From positions 62,001-126,000 of the forward strand of contig NZ_BJYR01000019.1 in the NCBI RefSeq assembly GCF_007991615.1: 64,000 nt of DNA. The letters are read 5' to 3'. Below the pieces are notes generated by a model that had not been told where the DNA came from, did no database searches, and was given only the letters and a program-made list of their open reading frames with translations. A program made the translations under genes and the position numbers. How positions within the stretch are numbered: position 1 is the stretch's first letter; each line of letters starts with the position of its first letter. This DNA is from Novosphingobium sediminis. GTDB lineage: Bacteria > Pseudomonadota > Alphaproteobacteria > Sphingomonadales > Sphingomonadaceae. Shown here piece after piece: positions 45,998 through 55,303 of the stretch.

Positions 45998-47531
45998 CGC
46001 GCAGCAACCTGCATGGGTGGTGAAGCACAGGCCATTGCTGTTCACTTCGGTGATGGCGGCGATGGTGATGCAGGTGCTTGACACCACCATCGCCAACGTC
46101 GCGCTGCCGCACATGGAAGCCTCGCTTTCGGCAACGCAGGAAACGATCAGCTGGGTTCTGACGAGCTATGTGCTCGCCTCCGCCGTTGCGCTGCCCCTTG
46201 GCGGCTGGCTGGTAGACCGCTTCGGCATCCGCGTGGTGTTCACGCTTTCGGTTGTGGCCTTCACCGCCGCTTCGATCCTTTGCGGACTTGCCCAGAACCT
46301 CGGCCAGATGGTTGCGTTCCGCGTGATCCAGGGCATGGGCGGGGCGTTCCTCTCGCCGTTTGCGCAGACCGTGATGCTCAATTCCAGCACTGCGGAGGAG
46401 CGGCCCAAGATGATGGCGCTGTTCACACAGGGCGTGATGCTCGGCCCTATCGCTGGTCCGCTGCTGGGCGGCTACATCACCGAGAGCTATTCGTGGCGCT
46501 GGGTGTTCTTCATCAACGTGCCGATCGGCATCACCGCAGGCTGCGTGCTGTGGTGGCTGCTGCCGCGCCAGCCGGCGATCCGGCGGCCGATCGACCTCAC
46601 CGGCTGGCTGCTCGTCGCGCTTGCGCTCGCTTCGTTCCAACTCATGCTCGATCGCGGCCCCTCGCAGGACTGGTTCGGCAGTGCCGAAGTGGTATCGTAT
46701 GGCGTGATCTGGGCCTGCAGCGGGTGGATGGCGATAGTCCACCTCGTCACCGCCGAGCGGCCGTTGTTCCCGGGCCGGATGTTTGCGGACGCCAACTTCG
46801 TCGCCAGTCTGATCTTCATGTTCCTGATCGGCTGCGTGATGATGGCGGTGCTTGCGCTGCTGCCGGGGCTTCTGCAGGGGATCTACGGCTATCCGGCGGT
46901 CGATGCCGGCTGGCTGCTGGCCCCGCGCGGGATCGGCCTGCTCGTCACGATCACGCTGCTCGGGCGCTGGATCACGAAGATGGATCCGCGTATCGCGCTC
47001 GCCATCGGCATGGGGCTCTCGGGCTGGTCGCTATGGCTCATGTCCGGCTGGTCGCCCGATATGCCGATGGGGCCGATCTTCATTACCGGCCTGATTCAGG
47101 GCGTGGGCATCAGCTTCACGATCATGCCGATCAACCTGATCGCCTTCGCCACGCTGCCGCCTGAGATGCGCACCGATGCGGCTGGTCTCAACAACCTGAT
47201 GCGCTCGATCGGGGCTTCGATCGGCATCGCCGTGTGCACATTCATGCTCGCACGCAACATTCAGGTGAACCACGCCGAAATGGGCGCCCGGATCACGCGG
47301 ATGAGCGTGCCCTTCGATCTGGACCGGATCACGGCATTCGGCGGCGTGTCAGAGGCGGGGATGCGGGTCGTCGATGGTATGGTCAACAAGCAGGCGGCGA
47401 TGATCGGCTACCTCAACGACTTCTACATGATGGGCCTGCTGTGCTGGGCATCAATCCCGGTGCTGTTCTTCGTGAAGGCGGGCAACGCACCTCCGGCGGG
47501 TGCGCCGCAAATGGCTGCGGCAGACCACTAA
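45981..47531 (+). CDS. emrB: EmrB-like multidrug efflux transporter (MFS, DHA2)
   Basis: 516 residues, 14 membrane helices. Signatures: LDTTIANVALPHM (DHA2 motif), GWLVDRFGIRVVF, and GPLLGGYITESYSWRWVFFINVPIG. Exports hydrophobic toxins through EmrA and an outer-membrane channel that is not in this cluster. Start ATG 45981 lies within the emrA end. Confidence 0.95.
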   Translation: MSTGSSAQQPAWVVKHRPLLFTSVMAAMVMQVLDTTIANVALPHMEASLSATQETISWVLTSYVLASAVALPLGGWLVDRFGIRVVFTLSVVAFTAASILCGLAQNLGQMVAFRVIQGMGGAFLSPFAQTVMLNSSTAEERPKMMALFTQGVMLGPIAGPLLGGYITESYSWRWVFFINVPIGITAGCVLWWLLPRQPAIRRPIDLTGWLLVALALASFQLMLDRGPSQDWFGSAEVVSYGVIWACSGWMAIVHLVTAERPLFPGRMFADANFVASLIFMFLIGCVMMAVLALLPGLLQGIYGYPAVDAGWLLAPRGIGLLVTITLLGRWITKMDPRIALAIGMGLSGWSLWLMSGWSPDMPMGPIFITGLIQGVGISFTIMPINLIAFATLPPEMRTDAAGLNNLMRSIGASIGIAVCTFMLARNIQVNHAEMGARITRMSVPFDLDRITAFGGVSEAGMRVVDGMVNKQAAMIGYLNDFYMMGLLCWASIPVLFFVKAGNAPPAGAPQMAAADH

Positions 47532-47571
47532 GCAATTGCGGGGGGCGCCAGCGAGGTCTAACGGCAATCGC

Positions 47572-47997
47572 ATGGCCCTGATTTCCAACCCGAAGCTTGC
47601 ATGGATCCTCCGCTGCGGCTGGCAAGGCAAGTGCCCGCGCTGCGGTGAAGGGCACATGTTTGCCGGCTGGCTGAAGCTGGCAAAGACCTGCGATCACTGC
47701 GGGCTCGATTTCAGCTATGCGCAGACAGACGACGGCCCTGCGTTCTTCGCGCTGTGCCTCACCGCGTTCCCGCTGGTGTTCGTGGTGGTCTATGTGCAGG
47801 TGCGCTTCGATCCGCCGTGGTGGGTCCACGTGTTCACATCGATGCCGATCCTCGTGCTGGGCTGCGTGGCCACGCTGCGCCCGTTCAAGGGCTGGCTCGC
47901 CGCCTCGCAATACGTGAACAAGGCGGTCGAGGCGGGCACCGAGGGCCTCTGGGCCGATCTCAACGCGCGCGAGAAGGCAGACGATCAGACGTCCTGA
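47572..47997 (+). CDS. DUF983 zinc-ribbon membrane protein
   Basis: 141 residues. CPRCGEGHMF and CDHCGLDF form a zinc ribbon, followed by two membrane helices (about 60-80 and 85-105), the DUF983 plan. In alphaproteobacteria this family is often linked to cytochrome oxidase assembly. Convergent with the GNAT gene, with a 13-base tail overlap. Confidence 0.88.
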   Translation: MALISNPKLAWILRCGWQGKCPRCGEGHMFAGWLKLAKTCDHCGLDFSYAQTDDGPAFFALCLTAFPLVFVVVYVQVRFDPPWWVHVFTSMPILVLGCVATLRPFKGWLAASQYVNKAVEAGTEGLWADLNAREKADDQTS

Positions 47998-48515
47998 TCC
48001 GCATGCGCTTGCCACTCGTCGCGCAGAAGCCCCATGGTCGCCGTGTCCCACCGCTCGTTCCCGACGCGCGCGGATGAGCGGCGCGTGCCCTCCATCCGGA
48101 ACCCAAGGCGCTCGTAGGTGCGGATCGCCGGCCGGTTCCAAGCGTAGACGTTAAGCTCAACCCGGGCGACGTCGGTGACGGCAAAGGCCTCTTCCAACAC
48201 CAGGCGCAGCATTGGTGTGGCCAGACCTCGTCCGCGCGCCTGTGGTGCGATTGCCACGCGCGAAAGTAGCGCCACGCCATTGCGCCAGTCGAGTCCCAGT
48301 TGTGCATGCCCAATGGACGATGCCGCGTCGTCGGCCATCCAGCACAGCCTTGTGGGCGGTGCTGCCATTGTTTCAGCAACCATGGCGCGCAGTTGGCGGT
48401 CATCGAGCGGGAAGTTGATAAACGGCCCGCCCCACTGGATCAGGTCTGCTTCGGTCGGAAACCAGCTGGCAAGTGTTGCGAAATGAAGCTCGGCGAGTGG
48501 AACCAATGTCAGCAT
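47985..48515 (-). CDS. GNAT-family N-acetyltransferase
   Basis: 176 residues with the acetyl-CoA motif IAPQARGRGLATPML and the later VYAWNRPAIRTYERLGF. Substrate unknown. Start ATG 48515 selected because upstream codons overlap the preceding gene. Last of a leftward group with GST and the CoA-transferase genes. Confidence 0.88.
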   Translation of the reverse strand: MLTLVPLAELHFATLASWFPTEADLIQWGGPFINFPLDDRQLRAMVAETMAAPPTRLCWMADDAASSIGHAQLGLDWRNGVALLSRVAIAPQARGRGLATPMLRLVLEEAFAVTDVARVELNVYAWNRPAIRTYERLGFRMEGTRRSSARVGNERWDTATMGLLRDEWQAHADQDV

Positions 48516-48532
48516 GCGCGCTGCCACAGCCC

Positions 48533-49216
48533 TCAGATGGTCCGGTAGTCCGCGGTAATTGCTCCGCAGGCTGCCAGCTCTTCCTCGTGGCTTATCTCGC
48601 GCCAGGTCTCTGCAAGCGCCGCTGCTTCCCATTCCTGCATGGCGGGATGCGCGATCATCTGGTCGACCCAGGCCTGTCCCTTGCCAACATCGAGGCCATA
48701 CGTGCGGATGCGGAAGGCGACCGGCGCGTAGAACGCATCGAGCACGGTGAACGCGTCACCGGCCAGCCAAGGCCCGCCGAAGCGGGCAAGGCCCTCTTCG
48801 AAGATCTCGCGCACCCGCGCCACGTCGCGGATCAGGGCATCGCGCATCGGGCGCGGCTTCACACGGACGCCGACATTCATCGGGCAATCATTGCGCAGCG
48901 CCGAGAAGCCGCCATGCATCTCGGTCACCGCGCACTGCGCGAAAGCGCGCGCAGCGGGGTCTGCCGGCCACACGCCTTCGTGCCGGTCTGCCAGATAGAG
49001 CGCGATGCCCAGCGAATCCCAGACCGTCGTCTCGCCGTCGAGCAGCACGGGCACCTGCCCGGTGGGCGAGAACGCGCGGAACTCGTCATAGTTCACCGGC
49101 TTGGTGAACGGCTCGATCCGGTCCGCGAATGGAATGCCCAGCCCCTTCATCAGCACCCACGGGCGCAGCGACCAGCTCGAATAGTTCCGGTTGGCGGTGA
49201 TGAGGGTATAGGGCAC
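48533..49216 (-). CDS. Glutathione S-transferase
   Basis: 227 residues. Thioredoxin-like domain with NYSSWSLRPW (putative catalytic Ser), TGQVPVLL (cis-Pro) and VWDSLGIALYLAD, then a helical domain. A paralogue lies at 58071-58739. GTG start, four bases after the scoB stop, so it belongs to the CoA-transferase operon. Confidence 0.92.
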   Translation of the reverse strand: MPYTLITANRNYSSWSLRPWVLMKGLGIPFADRIEPFTKPVNYDEFRAFSPTGQVPVLLDGETTVWDSLGIALYLADRHEGVWPADPAARAFAQCAVTEMHGGFSALRNDCPMNVGVRVKPRPMRDALIRDVARVREIFEEGLARFGGPWLAGDAFTVLDAFYAPVAFRIRTYGLDVGKGQAWVDQMIAHPAMQEWEAAALAETWREISHEEELAACGAITADYRTI

Positions 49217-49220
49217 GGTG

Positions 49221-49880
49221 CTACTCCACGTAGTGCGCGGTGGTCTTGGCGCGCAGGTCTTCTGCGCTCACTCCCGGGGCCAGTTCGACCAGCTTGAACG
49301 GCGAGGCGTGGTCCGGCCGTGCGAAGACGGCGAGGTCGGTAATGATCATGTCGACCACGCCCTTGCCGGTCAGCGGCAGGGTGCAGGCGGGGATGAACTT
49401 GGGGCTGCCGTCCTTGGCGCAGTGCTCCATCACGACGATGATCTTCTTGACGCCGGCGACGAGATCCATCGCGCCGCCCATGCCCTTGATCATCTTGCCG
49501 GGCACCATCCAGTTGGCGATGTCGCCGTTCTCCGCGACTTCCATCGCGCCCAGCACGGTAAGGTCGATGTGCCCGCCGCGGATCATCGCGAAGCTCTGCG
49601 CGCTGTCGAAATAGGCCGAGTGCGGCAGTTCGCTGATCGTCTGCTTGCCCGCGTTGATGAGATCGGGGTCTTCCTCGCCCGCAAGCGGGAAGGGGCCGAT
49701 GCCCAGCATTCCGTTCTCGCTCTGCAGCGTTACGGTCATGCCTGCGGGGATATGGTTCGCCACCAGCGTCGGAATGCCGATGCCGAGGTTCACATAGAAG
49801 CCGTCCTGCAACTCGCGCGCGGCGCGGGCGGCCATCTGGTCGCGGGTCCAGCCCGCGGTCATTCCATCATGCTTGGTCAT
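49221..49880 (-). CDS. scoB: 3-oxoacid CoA-transferase subunit B
   Basis: 219 residues. Active-site glutamate in [12 protein letters not shown] and the preceding [14 protein letters not shown] match the beta subunit of succinyl-CoA:3-ketoacid CoA-transferase. Overlaps scoA by one base. With scoA it activates acetoacetate or another 3-oxoacid. Confidence 0.94.
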   Translation of the reverse strand: MTKHDGMTAGWTRDQMAARAARELQDGFYVNLGIGIPTLVANHIPAGMTVTLQSENGMLGIGPFPLAGEEDPDLINAGKQTISELPHSAYFDSAQSFAMIRGGHIDLTVLGAMEVAENGDIANWMVPGKMIKGMGGAMDLVAGVKKIIVVMEHCAKDGSPKFIPACTLPLTGKGVVDMIITDLAVFARPDHASPFKLVELAPGVSAEDLRAKTTAHYVE

Positions 49881-50590
49881 CAGCCGACATCCGTGCTGCG
49901 GGTGGTGCGGAATTCGATCTTCTTGTCGTAGGGCGCGCCCACGATCATGCGCTGGACGTAGACGCCCGGCAGGTGGATCGCATCGGGATCGAGGCTACCC
50001 GCGGGAACGATCTCCTCGACCTCCACCACGCAGACCTTGCCGCAAGTCGCCGCCGGCACGTTGAAGTTGCGAGCCGTTTTGCGGAACACGACGTTGCCCG
50101 TCTCGTCCGCCTTCCACGCCTTCACCAGCGAAAGATCGGCGAAGATGCCTTCCTCGAGGATGTAGTCCTGCCCACGGAAGGACTTCACTTCCTTGCCCTC
50201 GGCCACCAGCGTGCCGACGCCTGTCTTGGTGTAGAAGCCAGGAATGCCGGCCCCGCCCGCGCGCATCCGCTCGGCGAGCGTGCCCTGCGGGCTGAACTCA
50301 ACCTCGAGCTCGCCGGAAAGGTACTGGCGCTCGAATTCCTTGTTCTCGCCGACGTAGCTGGCGATCATCTTCTTGACCTGCCGTGTGCGCAGAAGCTTGC
50401 CGATGCCCTCGTTGTCGATGCCGGCGTTGTTGCTGGCGAAGGTAAGGTCCTTCACGCCCGAATCGCGCACCGCATCGAGCAAGCGCTCCGGAATGCCGCA
50501 AAGGCCAAAGCCCCCGCAGGCGACCAGCAGACCATCGCGCAGTAGCCCTTCAAGGGCGCTGGCGGCATCAGGGTATAGCTTCTTGGCCAC
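49880..50590 (-). CDS. scoA: 3-oxoacid CoA-transferase subunit A
   Basis: 236 residues. [11 protein letters not shown] near the start and [17 protein letters not shown] are typical of the alpha subunit. Together with scoB it transfers CoA from succinyl-CoA to 3-oxoacids. Gene order A-B as usual; both full length. Confidence 0.94.
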   Translation of the reverse strand: MAKKLYPDAASALEGLLRDGLLVACGGFGLCGIPERLLDAVRDSGVKDLTFASNNAGIDNEGIGKLLRTRQVKKMIASYVGENKEFERQYLSGELEVEFSPQGTLAERMRAGGAGIPGFYTKTGVGTLVAEGKEVKSFRGQDYILEEGIFADLSLVKAWKADETGNVVFRKTARNFNVPAATCGKVCVVEVEEIVPAGSLDPDAIHLPGVYVQRMIVGAPYDKKIEFRTTRSTDVG

Positions 50591-50644
50591 GCGAATCCGG
50601 CTCCTTTGCTGTGCTGGGCCTATCTAGCGCGCAGGGCCGGATTG

Positions 50645-51301
50645 TCACCCCAGCGGCAAGCCAAGTACCGCCGAAAGATCGGCCAGCGCCTGTTCGCCGC
50701 TTGTCACCTTGATCGCATGCATGCCCAGCTTTGCCGCAGGTTTGCAGTTCACGCCCAGATCGTCGAGGTAGATGCAGGTGGCCGGTTCCAGCCCCAGCTT
50801 TTCGCACATCATCTGGTAGATGCGCGGATCGGGCTTGCGCACCCCGGCCTTGCTGCTTTCGATCACGTGCTCGAAGCGCGCGAAGATCTGCTCCAGCGCG
50901 TCGCTATGGTCGGCGCTCCGTGACATGCCTGCGCCGTGCCCGGTCGGCACGTTGTTGGTGATGCACGCGATGCGGTAGCCTGCGGCCTTGAGCTGATCGA
51001 GCGCGCGGACCATCGCCGGGCGCACCGCCCCCGCCAGCACGGCAAGGACGTCGGCGCCAGCGAGGTCATGGCCCAGCGCCTTGGCTTCGGCGGCAAACAG
51101 TGCGTCGAACTCTGCAGCGCCGATTTCCGCACGTTCGAATCGGGCCCAGGCATTGTCGTCGGGATTGGTGGCGTTGACACGGCGAACGAAGTCCTGCGGC
51201 ACGCCGCGCTCGGCTTCGAGCCGGTTGAACGCCTCGAACGGAGAAGAGGTGATGACCCCGCCGAAATCGAAAATCACTGCCGAAAATGCCCGTTCCGCCA
51301 T
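50645..51301 (-). CDS. HAD-superfamily hydrolase
   Basis: 218 residues. HAD motifs: FDFGGVIT (nucleophile Asp), ITNN, KPDPRIYQ (lysine), and YLDDLG. The cap region suggests epoxide-hydrolase-like or phosphoglycolate-type HADs, but substrate is unknown. Upstream GGAGCGGACAGG precedes the ATG. Confidence 0.9.
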   Translation of the reverse strand: MAERAFSAVIFDFGGVITSSPFEAFNRLEAERGVPQDFVRRVNATNPDDNAWARFERAEIGAAEFDALFAAEAKALGHDLAGADVLAVLAGAVRPAMVRALDQLKAAGYRIACITNNVPTGHGAGMSRSADHSDALEQIFARFEHVIESSKAGVRKPDPRIYQMMCEKLGLEPATCIYLDDLGVNCKPAAKLGMHAIKVTSGEQALADLSAVLGLPLG

Positions 51302-51368
51302 CCTGTCCGCTCCCTGCTTTGGTGCCTTGGCGGCATAGCGGTCGGTGCGCCTTGCGCAAGGCACGGAA

Positions 51369-51382
51369 TTGACTTGGATCAT
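51369..51382. promoter_or_regulatory. FNR/FixK-like box before the universal stress gene
   Basis: TTGAC-TTGG-ATCAT, matching 8 of 10 positions of the FNR consensus. A TATTGG -10 element at 51406-51411 gives a start point about 42 bases from the box centre, the usual activating distance. Confidence 0.6.
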
Positions 51383-51458
51383 TGGGCCAAAGTCCGGATC
51401 GGGTGTATTGGTTTGCTGCTCGCCATGCAGCGGCAAGCCAGTTTCTGGGAGAAACACG

Positions 51459-52238
51459 ATGCGCTCCATTCTTTGCCCGGCCGATACTGCCGATACCCTC
51501 GACGACCGCGTCGAAACCGCGCTCGCGCTCGCGCGGGCCGTGCGCGGCCATGTCTCGTTCCAGATCGCGACGCCGTTCGCGCAGATGGCGCTGTGGGAAC
51601 CGTTCGGCGGCGCGGCGCTCTCTGCCGAGGTCATCAACGAAGTGCGCGCGGCGGACGAGCAGCTTGCCAAGGATCTCGATGCGCGCATCGCCAAGGAAGA
51701 CGTGCCCTTCGACGTGGTGCTGACCGATCAGGGCCGGGTCGAAGGTGTGGCTGCTGCCGCGCGGTTCACCGATGTGATCGTGGCGAGCCTTGATGATCCG
51801 GCGCTGGAGGAAGTGGCGCTGGGTTCGCACTGCCCGGTGCTGGCGCTGCCGCGCGGGGTTTCGTTGGTGGTGTTCGACAAGCCGGTGCTGCTCGCCTGGG
51901 ATGGCGGGCATGAAGCGGCGGCGGCCATGCGTGCCGCGCTTCCGCTGCTCGCACTCGCCGGTTCGGTGCACATCCTGATGGTGCGCGAGAAGGAAGACAG
52001 CTTCCCGGCCCGCGATGCCGCCTGCTACCTCTCGCGTCACGATATCCATGCCGAAGTCCACGAAGTGGCAAAGCACGGCGCGATCGCCACGATGATCGCC
52101 GACAAGGCCCATGAACTGGGTGCGGGACTCATCGTGATGGGGGTATTCGGCAAGAGCCGCCTGCGCGAATTGCTGCTTGGCGGCGTCTCGCGCGATCTGC
52201 TCGACAAGTCGATGGTGCCGCTGCTGCTGGCGCACTAA
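51459..52238 (+). CDS. Tandem-domain universal stress protein
   Basis: 259 residues, two UspA-like halves. The second half contains the ATP loop GAGLIVMGVFGKSRLRELLLGGVSRDLL; the first lacks a clear loop and looks degenerate. GGGAG precedes ATG 51459. The FNR-like box upstream suggests induction at low oxygen, as reported for several proteobacterial Usp genes. Confidence 0.9.
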   Translation: MRSILCPADTADTLDDRVETALALARAVRGHVSFQIATPFAQMALWEPFGGAALSAEVINEVRAADEQLAKDLDARIAKEDVPFDVVLTDQGRVEGVAAAARFTDVIVASLDDPALEEVALGSHCPVLALPRGVSLVVFDKPVLLAWDGGHEAAAAMRAALPLLALAGSVHILMVREKEDSFPARDAACYLSRHDIHAEVHEVAKHGAIATMIADKAHELGAGLIVMGVFGKSRLRELLLGGVSRDLLDKSMVPLLLAH

Positions 52239-52378
52239 GCCTGCCTGACCTACCCCTTGGGGCATGGTGCGACGCAGCAATGGCGCTATCTGATTTCGGC
52301 ATTAGCCGCGTGCCGAGGAGTCATAGCCCTGTAATGACGATGGAAATTGGCCATTCAACCACGATTGCAATGAGTGTG

Positions 52379-52419
52379 TTGCAAAAAGTGCAACCATAGT
52401 GGCTCGTTTCGCACTTGCG
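52379..52419 (+). repeat. 41-bp intergenic element, copy 2
   Basis: Same length and order as copy 1 at 35894-35934: TTGCA-N5-TGCAA, a moderately conserved middle, then TTCGCACTTGCG. It is followed within 62 bases by a strong terminator, with only a short transcribed stretch between. Confidence 0.65.
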
Positions 52420-52424
52420 AAAAA

Positions 52425-52512
52425 AGGGAGGTAGTTGCATATGAAAATTGCCTTTCAGGCATCCTCTCCCAAAACTTTCAGGCCCGGTTGGCAACGACCG
52501 GGCCATTTTTTT
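52425..52512 (+). ncRNA. Candidate small transcript ending in a terminator
   Basis: Starts near a GGGAGG that can pair with CTCTCCC at 52464-52470, leaving a first hairpin, and ends in a GC-rich terminator with GCAA tetraloop and T7. Structure and isolation suggest a small RNA or a leader peptide unit (ATG 52441). Start point is a guess from the 41-bp element just upstream. Confidence 0.4.
52481..52512 (+). terminator. Rho-independent terminator with GNRA loop
   Basis: GGCCCGGTTG, loop GCAA, CGACCGGGCC, then A and seven T. Ten pairs including one G-T. No protein gene ends nearby, so it serves a short upstream transcript. Confidence 0.9.
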
Positions 52513-52567
52513 GGCAGCGGCATCCGCGCGGCTCAGAGCAGCGCAAGCCTGCAGAGCCGCCGCGAAG

Positions 52568-52597
52568 CTTGACTGCAAGGGCATCGCAGCGTATCGG
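52568..52597 (+). promoter_or_regulatory. rpmH promoter candidate
   Basis: CTTGAC (52568-52573) and TATCGG (52592-52597), 18 bases apart, fit the alphaproteobacterial housekeeping promoter. It starts 72 bases before rpmH. Confidence 0.5.
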
Positions 52598-52668
52598 CGC
52601 CCACCTGATTCCGGGCCGCGTTCTGCGCCGGCCTCGGCCAAACCGATTCGATAGAAAAGAGTAGACCG

Positions 52669-52803
52669 ATGAAGCGCACTTTCCAGCCCAGCAACCTCGT
52701 GCGTGCCCGCCGCCATGGTTTCCGCACCCGCTCGGCAACGCCGGGTGGCCGCAAGGTGCTCCGCGCCCGCCGCGCCCGCGGCCGCAAGAAGCTCTCGGCC
52801 TGA
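52669..52803 (+). CDS. rpmH: 50S ribosomal protein L34
   Basis: 44 residues starting [19 protein letters not shown] and ending KLSA, complete and highly basic, characteristic of L34. First of the conserved rpmH-rnpA-yidD-yidC cluster. ATG at 52669. Confidence 0.98.
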   Translation: MKRTFQPSNLVRARRHGFRTRSATPGGRKVLRARRARGRKKLSA

Positions 52804-52829
52804 TCGCTGAGGCGCCGGTTGCCCCTGTG

Positions 52830-53228
52830 ATGGGGTGCAAGCTGGAAACGATTGCGAAGCGCAGCGATTTCCTCGCCGCGAACAACGGAATCCGGGTCGC
52901 AAGGCCCGGATTCGTGCTTTTGGTGAACCCGCTGGCGCGCCCCGATGGGCTGCGGCGCTTCGGAGTTACCGTCACCAAGCGCATCGGCAACGCGGTGGCT
53001 CGCAACCGCATGAAGCGCCGCCTGCGCGCGTTGGCGCGGGAACTGCTCCCGGTTCAGGGAATCGCCGGAGCAGATCACGTGCTGATCGGCCGCGAGAACG
53101 GCATCGAGCGCGATTTCGGCTTGCTCCGCCAGGAACTCGAAGCAGCCTTGGCCCGTGCCGCAGCCGGCAAGGGCGATCCGCCTCGCAAGCCCGGCCTGAA
53201 AGGCAAGCCAAGGGGGCGGGGCAAGTGA
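52830..53228 (+). CDS. rnpA: Ribonuclease P protein component
   Basis: 132 residues. Contains [26 protein letters not shown], the RnpA signature (FGxxxxKKxGNAVxRNRxKR). Assists the RNase P RNA in tRNA 5' processing. ATG 52830 or the GTG just before it (52827) can serve. Ends GTGA into yidD. Confidence 0.95.
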   Translation: MGCKLETIAKRSDFLAANNGIRVARPGFVLLVNPLARPDGLRRFGVTVTKRIGNAVARNRMKRRLRALARELLPVQGIAGADHVLIGRENGIERDFGLLRQELEAALARAAAGKGDPPRKPGLKGKPRGRGK

Positions 53229-53437
53229 TCCGCCGCCTGCTGATCCTGCTGGTGCGCCTGTGGCAACTCGGCCCGTCGGTCGTCCTGCCGCCGTCCTGCC
53301 GCTACAGTCCTTCCTGTTCGCAATACGCGATCGAAGCACTCGGCAAACACGGTGCGATTAAGGGTGGTTGGCTGACGGTGAAGCGGCTATTGCGCTGCCA
53401 TCCTTGGGGTGGCCACGGCTACGATCCAGTTCCCTAG
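53225..53437 (+). CDS. yidD: Membrane protein insertion efficiency factor
   Basis: 70 residues. [13 protein letters not shown] and [16 protein letters not shown] are the YidD signature, with a short N-terminal hydrophobic helix. GTG start overlaps the rnpA stop by four bases. Confidence 0.95.
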   Translation: MIRRLLILLVRLWQLGPSVVLPPSCRYSPSCSQYAIEALGKHGAIKGGWLTVKRLLRCHPWGGHGYDPVP

Positions 53438-53491
53438 GTCCGGTGCCGTTGCTCCGTACCCGGCACAGCAGATTTACGAACGCGAGGCAGA

Positions 53492-55303
53492 GTGGAAAAT
53501 CAGCGCAATGTGATCCTGGCGATGGTGCTCATGGCCCTCATGCTGTTGGGCTGGGACATCGGCATGCGGTACTACTATCCGCAGCCCGCCAAGTCTGCCG
53601 CAACGGCTTCCGCGGCGCCCGCGCCAGCACCCACGCTCAAGCCCAACCGCGAAGGCGGCCTGCAGGCGCCGGCGGATGTCGCGCTTGAGAAGCAGGATCT
53701 CGCCCAGTCGCTGGCTGCCGGTCACCGCGTCGCCATCGATGCGCCCGGTCTCAAGGGCTCGATCAACCTGCTTGGCGGCCTCGTCGATGATCTGACGCTC
53801 GCCCGCCACCGCGAGACGCTCGACAAGAACAGCCCGCCGGTGCGGCTGTTCTCGCCCGCCGGCACGCCCGCGCAGCACTATGCGCAAGTCGGCTGGATCG
53901 GTCAGAACGGCCTGGCCGCGCCCGGACCGGACACGATGTGGCAGGCTGACGGCGCGAAGCTGACGCCCGCGACGCCGATCACGCTGCGCTGGACCAACCC
54001 GACCGGCCAGACCTTCGCGATCCGCTATGCGATCGACGCGAACTACATGATCACGGTGACCCAGTCGGTCAGCAATGCCGGGGGCGCACCGGTCGCGGCG
54101 AAGCCCTTCGCTCTCGTCAACCGCACCGATCGGACCGCCAGCATCGATACGTGGAACGTCCACTCCGGTCCGATCGCGGCGTTTGATGGCGCCGTCACGT
54201 TCGACAACAATTATGCCGACGTGAAGACAGCCGGCACCGTCAGCCCGGCAGGTTCGGCCAATTGGATCGGCTTTACCGACATCTATTGGCTCTCCGCGCT
54301 GATCCCGGACACCGCGAATGGTGCGGTGCAGCCCAAGGGCGATTTCCGCAACGTTTCGCCCGATATCTTCCGCGCCGACCTGATCTATCCGGTCGCCACC
54401 GTCGCGCCGGGGCAGACCGGGACGCAGACCGTGCACCTGTTTGCCGGGGCCAAGGAAAACAACGTTCTCGAAGCCTACGAGAAGCAGGGCGCGACCAACC
54501 TCTCGCTCTCGATCGACTGGGGCTGGTTCCGCTGGTTCGAGAAGCCGATCTTCTGGCTGCTCGATTCGCTGTTCCGCGCGGTGCACAACTTCGGCGTGGC
54601 GATCATCCTGCTCACGCTGATCGTGCGCGGCATGATGTTCCCTGTCGCCCAGCGCCAGTTTGCCTCGATGGCGGCGATGCGCGCGATCCAGCCCAAGCTG
54701 AAGGTCATCCAGGAACGCTTCAAGGACGACAAGCAGAAGCAGCAGCAGGAAATCATGGCGCTCTACAAGGAGGAAGGGGTGAACCCCCTCGCCGGGTGCC
54801 TGCCGATCTTCCTGCAGATCCCGGTGTTCTTCGCGCTCTACAAGGTGCTCGTGCTGACCATCGAAATGCGGCACCAGCCCTTCTTCGGCTGGATCAAGGA
54901 TCTCTCCGCGCCTGATCCGCTGCATGTGCTCAACCTGTTCGGCCTGCTGCCGTTCAACCCGCCCGCGTTCCTTGCGATCGGCGTGCTGGCGATTCTGCTT
55001 GGCATCACGATGTGGGCGCAGTTCAAGCTGCAGCCGGCCGCGATGGACCCCTCGCAGCAGCAGGTCATGGCGTTGATGCCGTGGATGATGATGTTCGTGA
55101 TGGCGCCCTTTGCAGCGGGCCTGCTGATCTACTGGATCACCTCGAACCTGCTCACCATCGCGCAGCAGAAGTATCTCTACAGCCGCCACCCGCAGCTGAA
55201 GGCGCAGGCGAACAAGGACCAGCTCGATATCGACCGGGTCGTGGCGCGTGAGCAGAAGGCGCAAGCGCCCAAGGATGGGCCGCGCAAGCCCAAAGCACGA
55301 TGA
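53492..55303 (+). CDS. yidC: Membrane protein insertase YidC
   Basis: 603 residues from GTG 53492. N-terminal helix, periplasmic beta-sandwich domain (about 70-370), then the conserved five-helix core with MFPVAQRQFASMAAM, NPLAGCLPIFLQIPVFFALYKVL and the C-terminal PWMMMFVMAPFAAGLLIYW. Inserts proteins into the inner membrane with or without Sec. engB overlaps by ATGA. Confidence 0.97.
   Translation: MENQRNVILAMVLMALMLLGWDIGMRYYYPQPAKSAATASAAPAPAPTLKPNREGGLQAPADVALEKQDLAQSLAAGHRVAIDAPGLKGSINLLGGLVDDLTLARHRETLDKNSPPVRLFSPAGTPAQHYAQVGWIGQNGLAAPGPDTMWQADGAKLTPATPITLRWTNPTGQTFAIRYAIDANYMITVTQSVSNAGGAPVAAKPFALVNRTDRTASIDTWNVHSGPIAAFDGAVTFDNNYADVKTAGTVSPAGSANWIGFTDIYWLSALIPDTANGAVQPKGDFRNVSPDIFRADLIYPVATVAPGQTGTQTVHLFAGAKENNVLEAYEKQGATNLSLSIDWGWFRWFEKPIFWLLDSLFRAVHNFGVAIILLTLIVRGMMFPVAQRQFASMAAMRAIQPKLKVIQERFKDDKQKQQQEIMALYKEEGVNPLAGCLPIFLQIPVFFALYKVLVLTIEMRHQPFFGWIKDLSAPDPLHVLNLFGLLPFNPPAFLAIGVLAILLGITMWAQFKLQPAAMDPSQQQVMALMPWMMMFVMAPFAAGLLIYWITSNLLTIAQQKYLYSRHPQLKAQANKDQLDIDRVVAREQKAQAPKDGPRKPKAR

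Larger units (their letters stand above)
52239..52668. promoter_or_regulatory. 430-bp intergenic region before rpmH
   Basis: Contains copy 2 of the 41-bp element, a possible small RNA (52425-52512) and the rpmH promoter. No protein gene supported. An apparent frame 52441-52572 with a good ribosome site is crossed by a terminator and is listed as rejected. Confidence 0.5.

Noticed and set aside
52441..52572. 43-residue frame with a good GGGAGGT ribosome site
   Set aside because: A strong terminator (52481-52512) lies inside it and the product beyond it is basic and featureless; a shorter leader peptide remains possible.
52239..52668. Replication origin near rpmH
   Set aside because: No DnaA-box cluster or dnaA gene seen; in alphaproteobacteria rpmH is often away from oriC.
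53474..55264. 596-codon frame opposite yidC
   Set aside because: YidC is unambiguous; the antisense translation is Arg/His-rich and has no domain.
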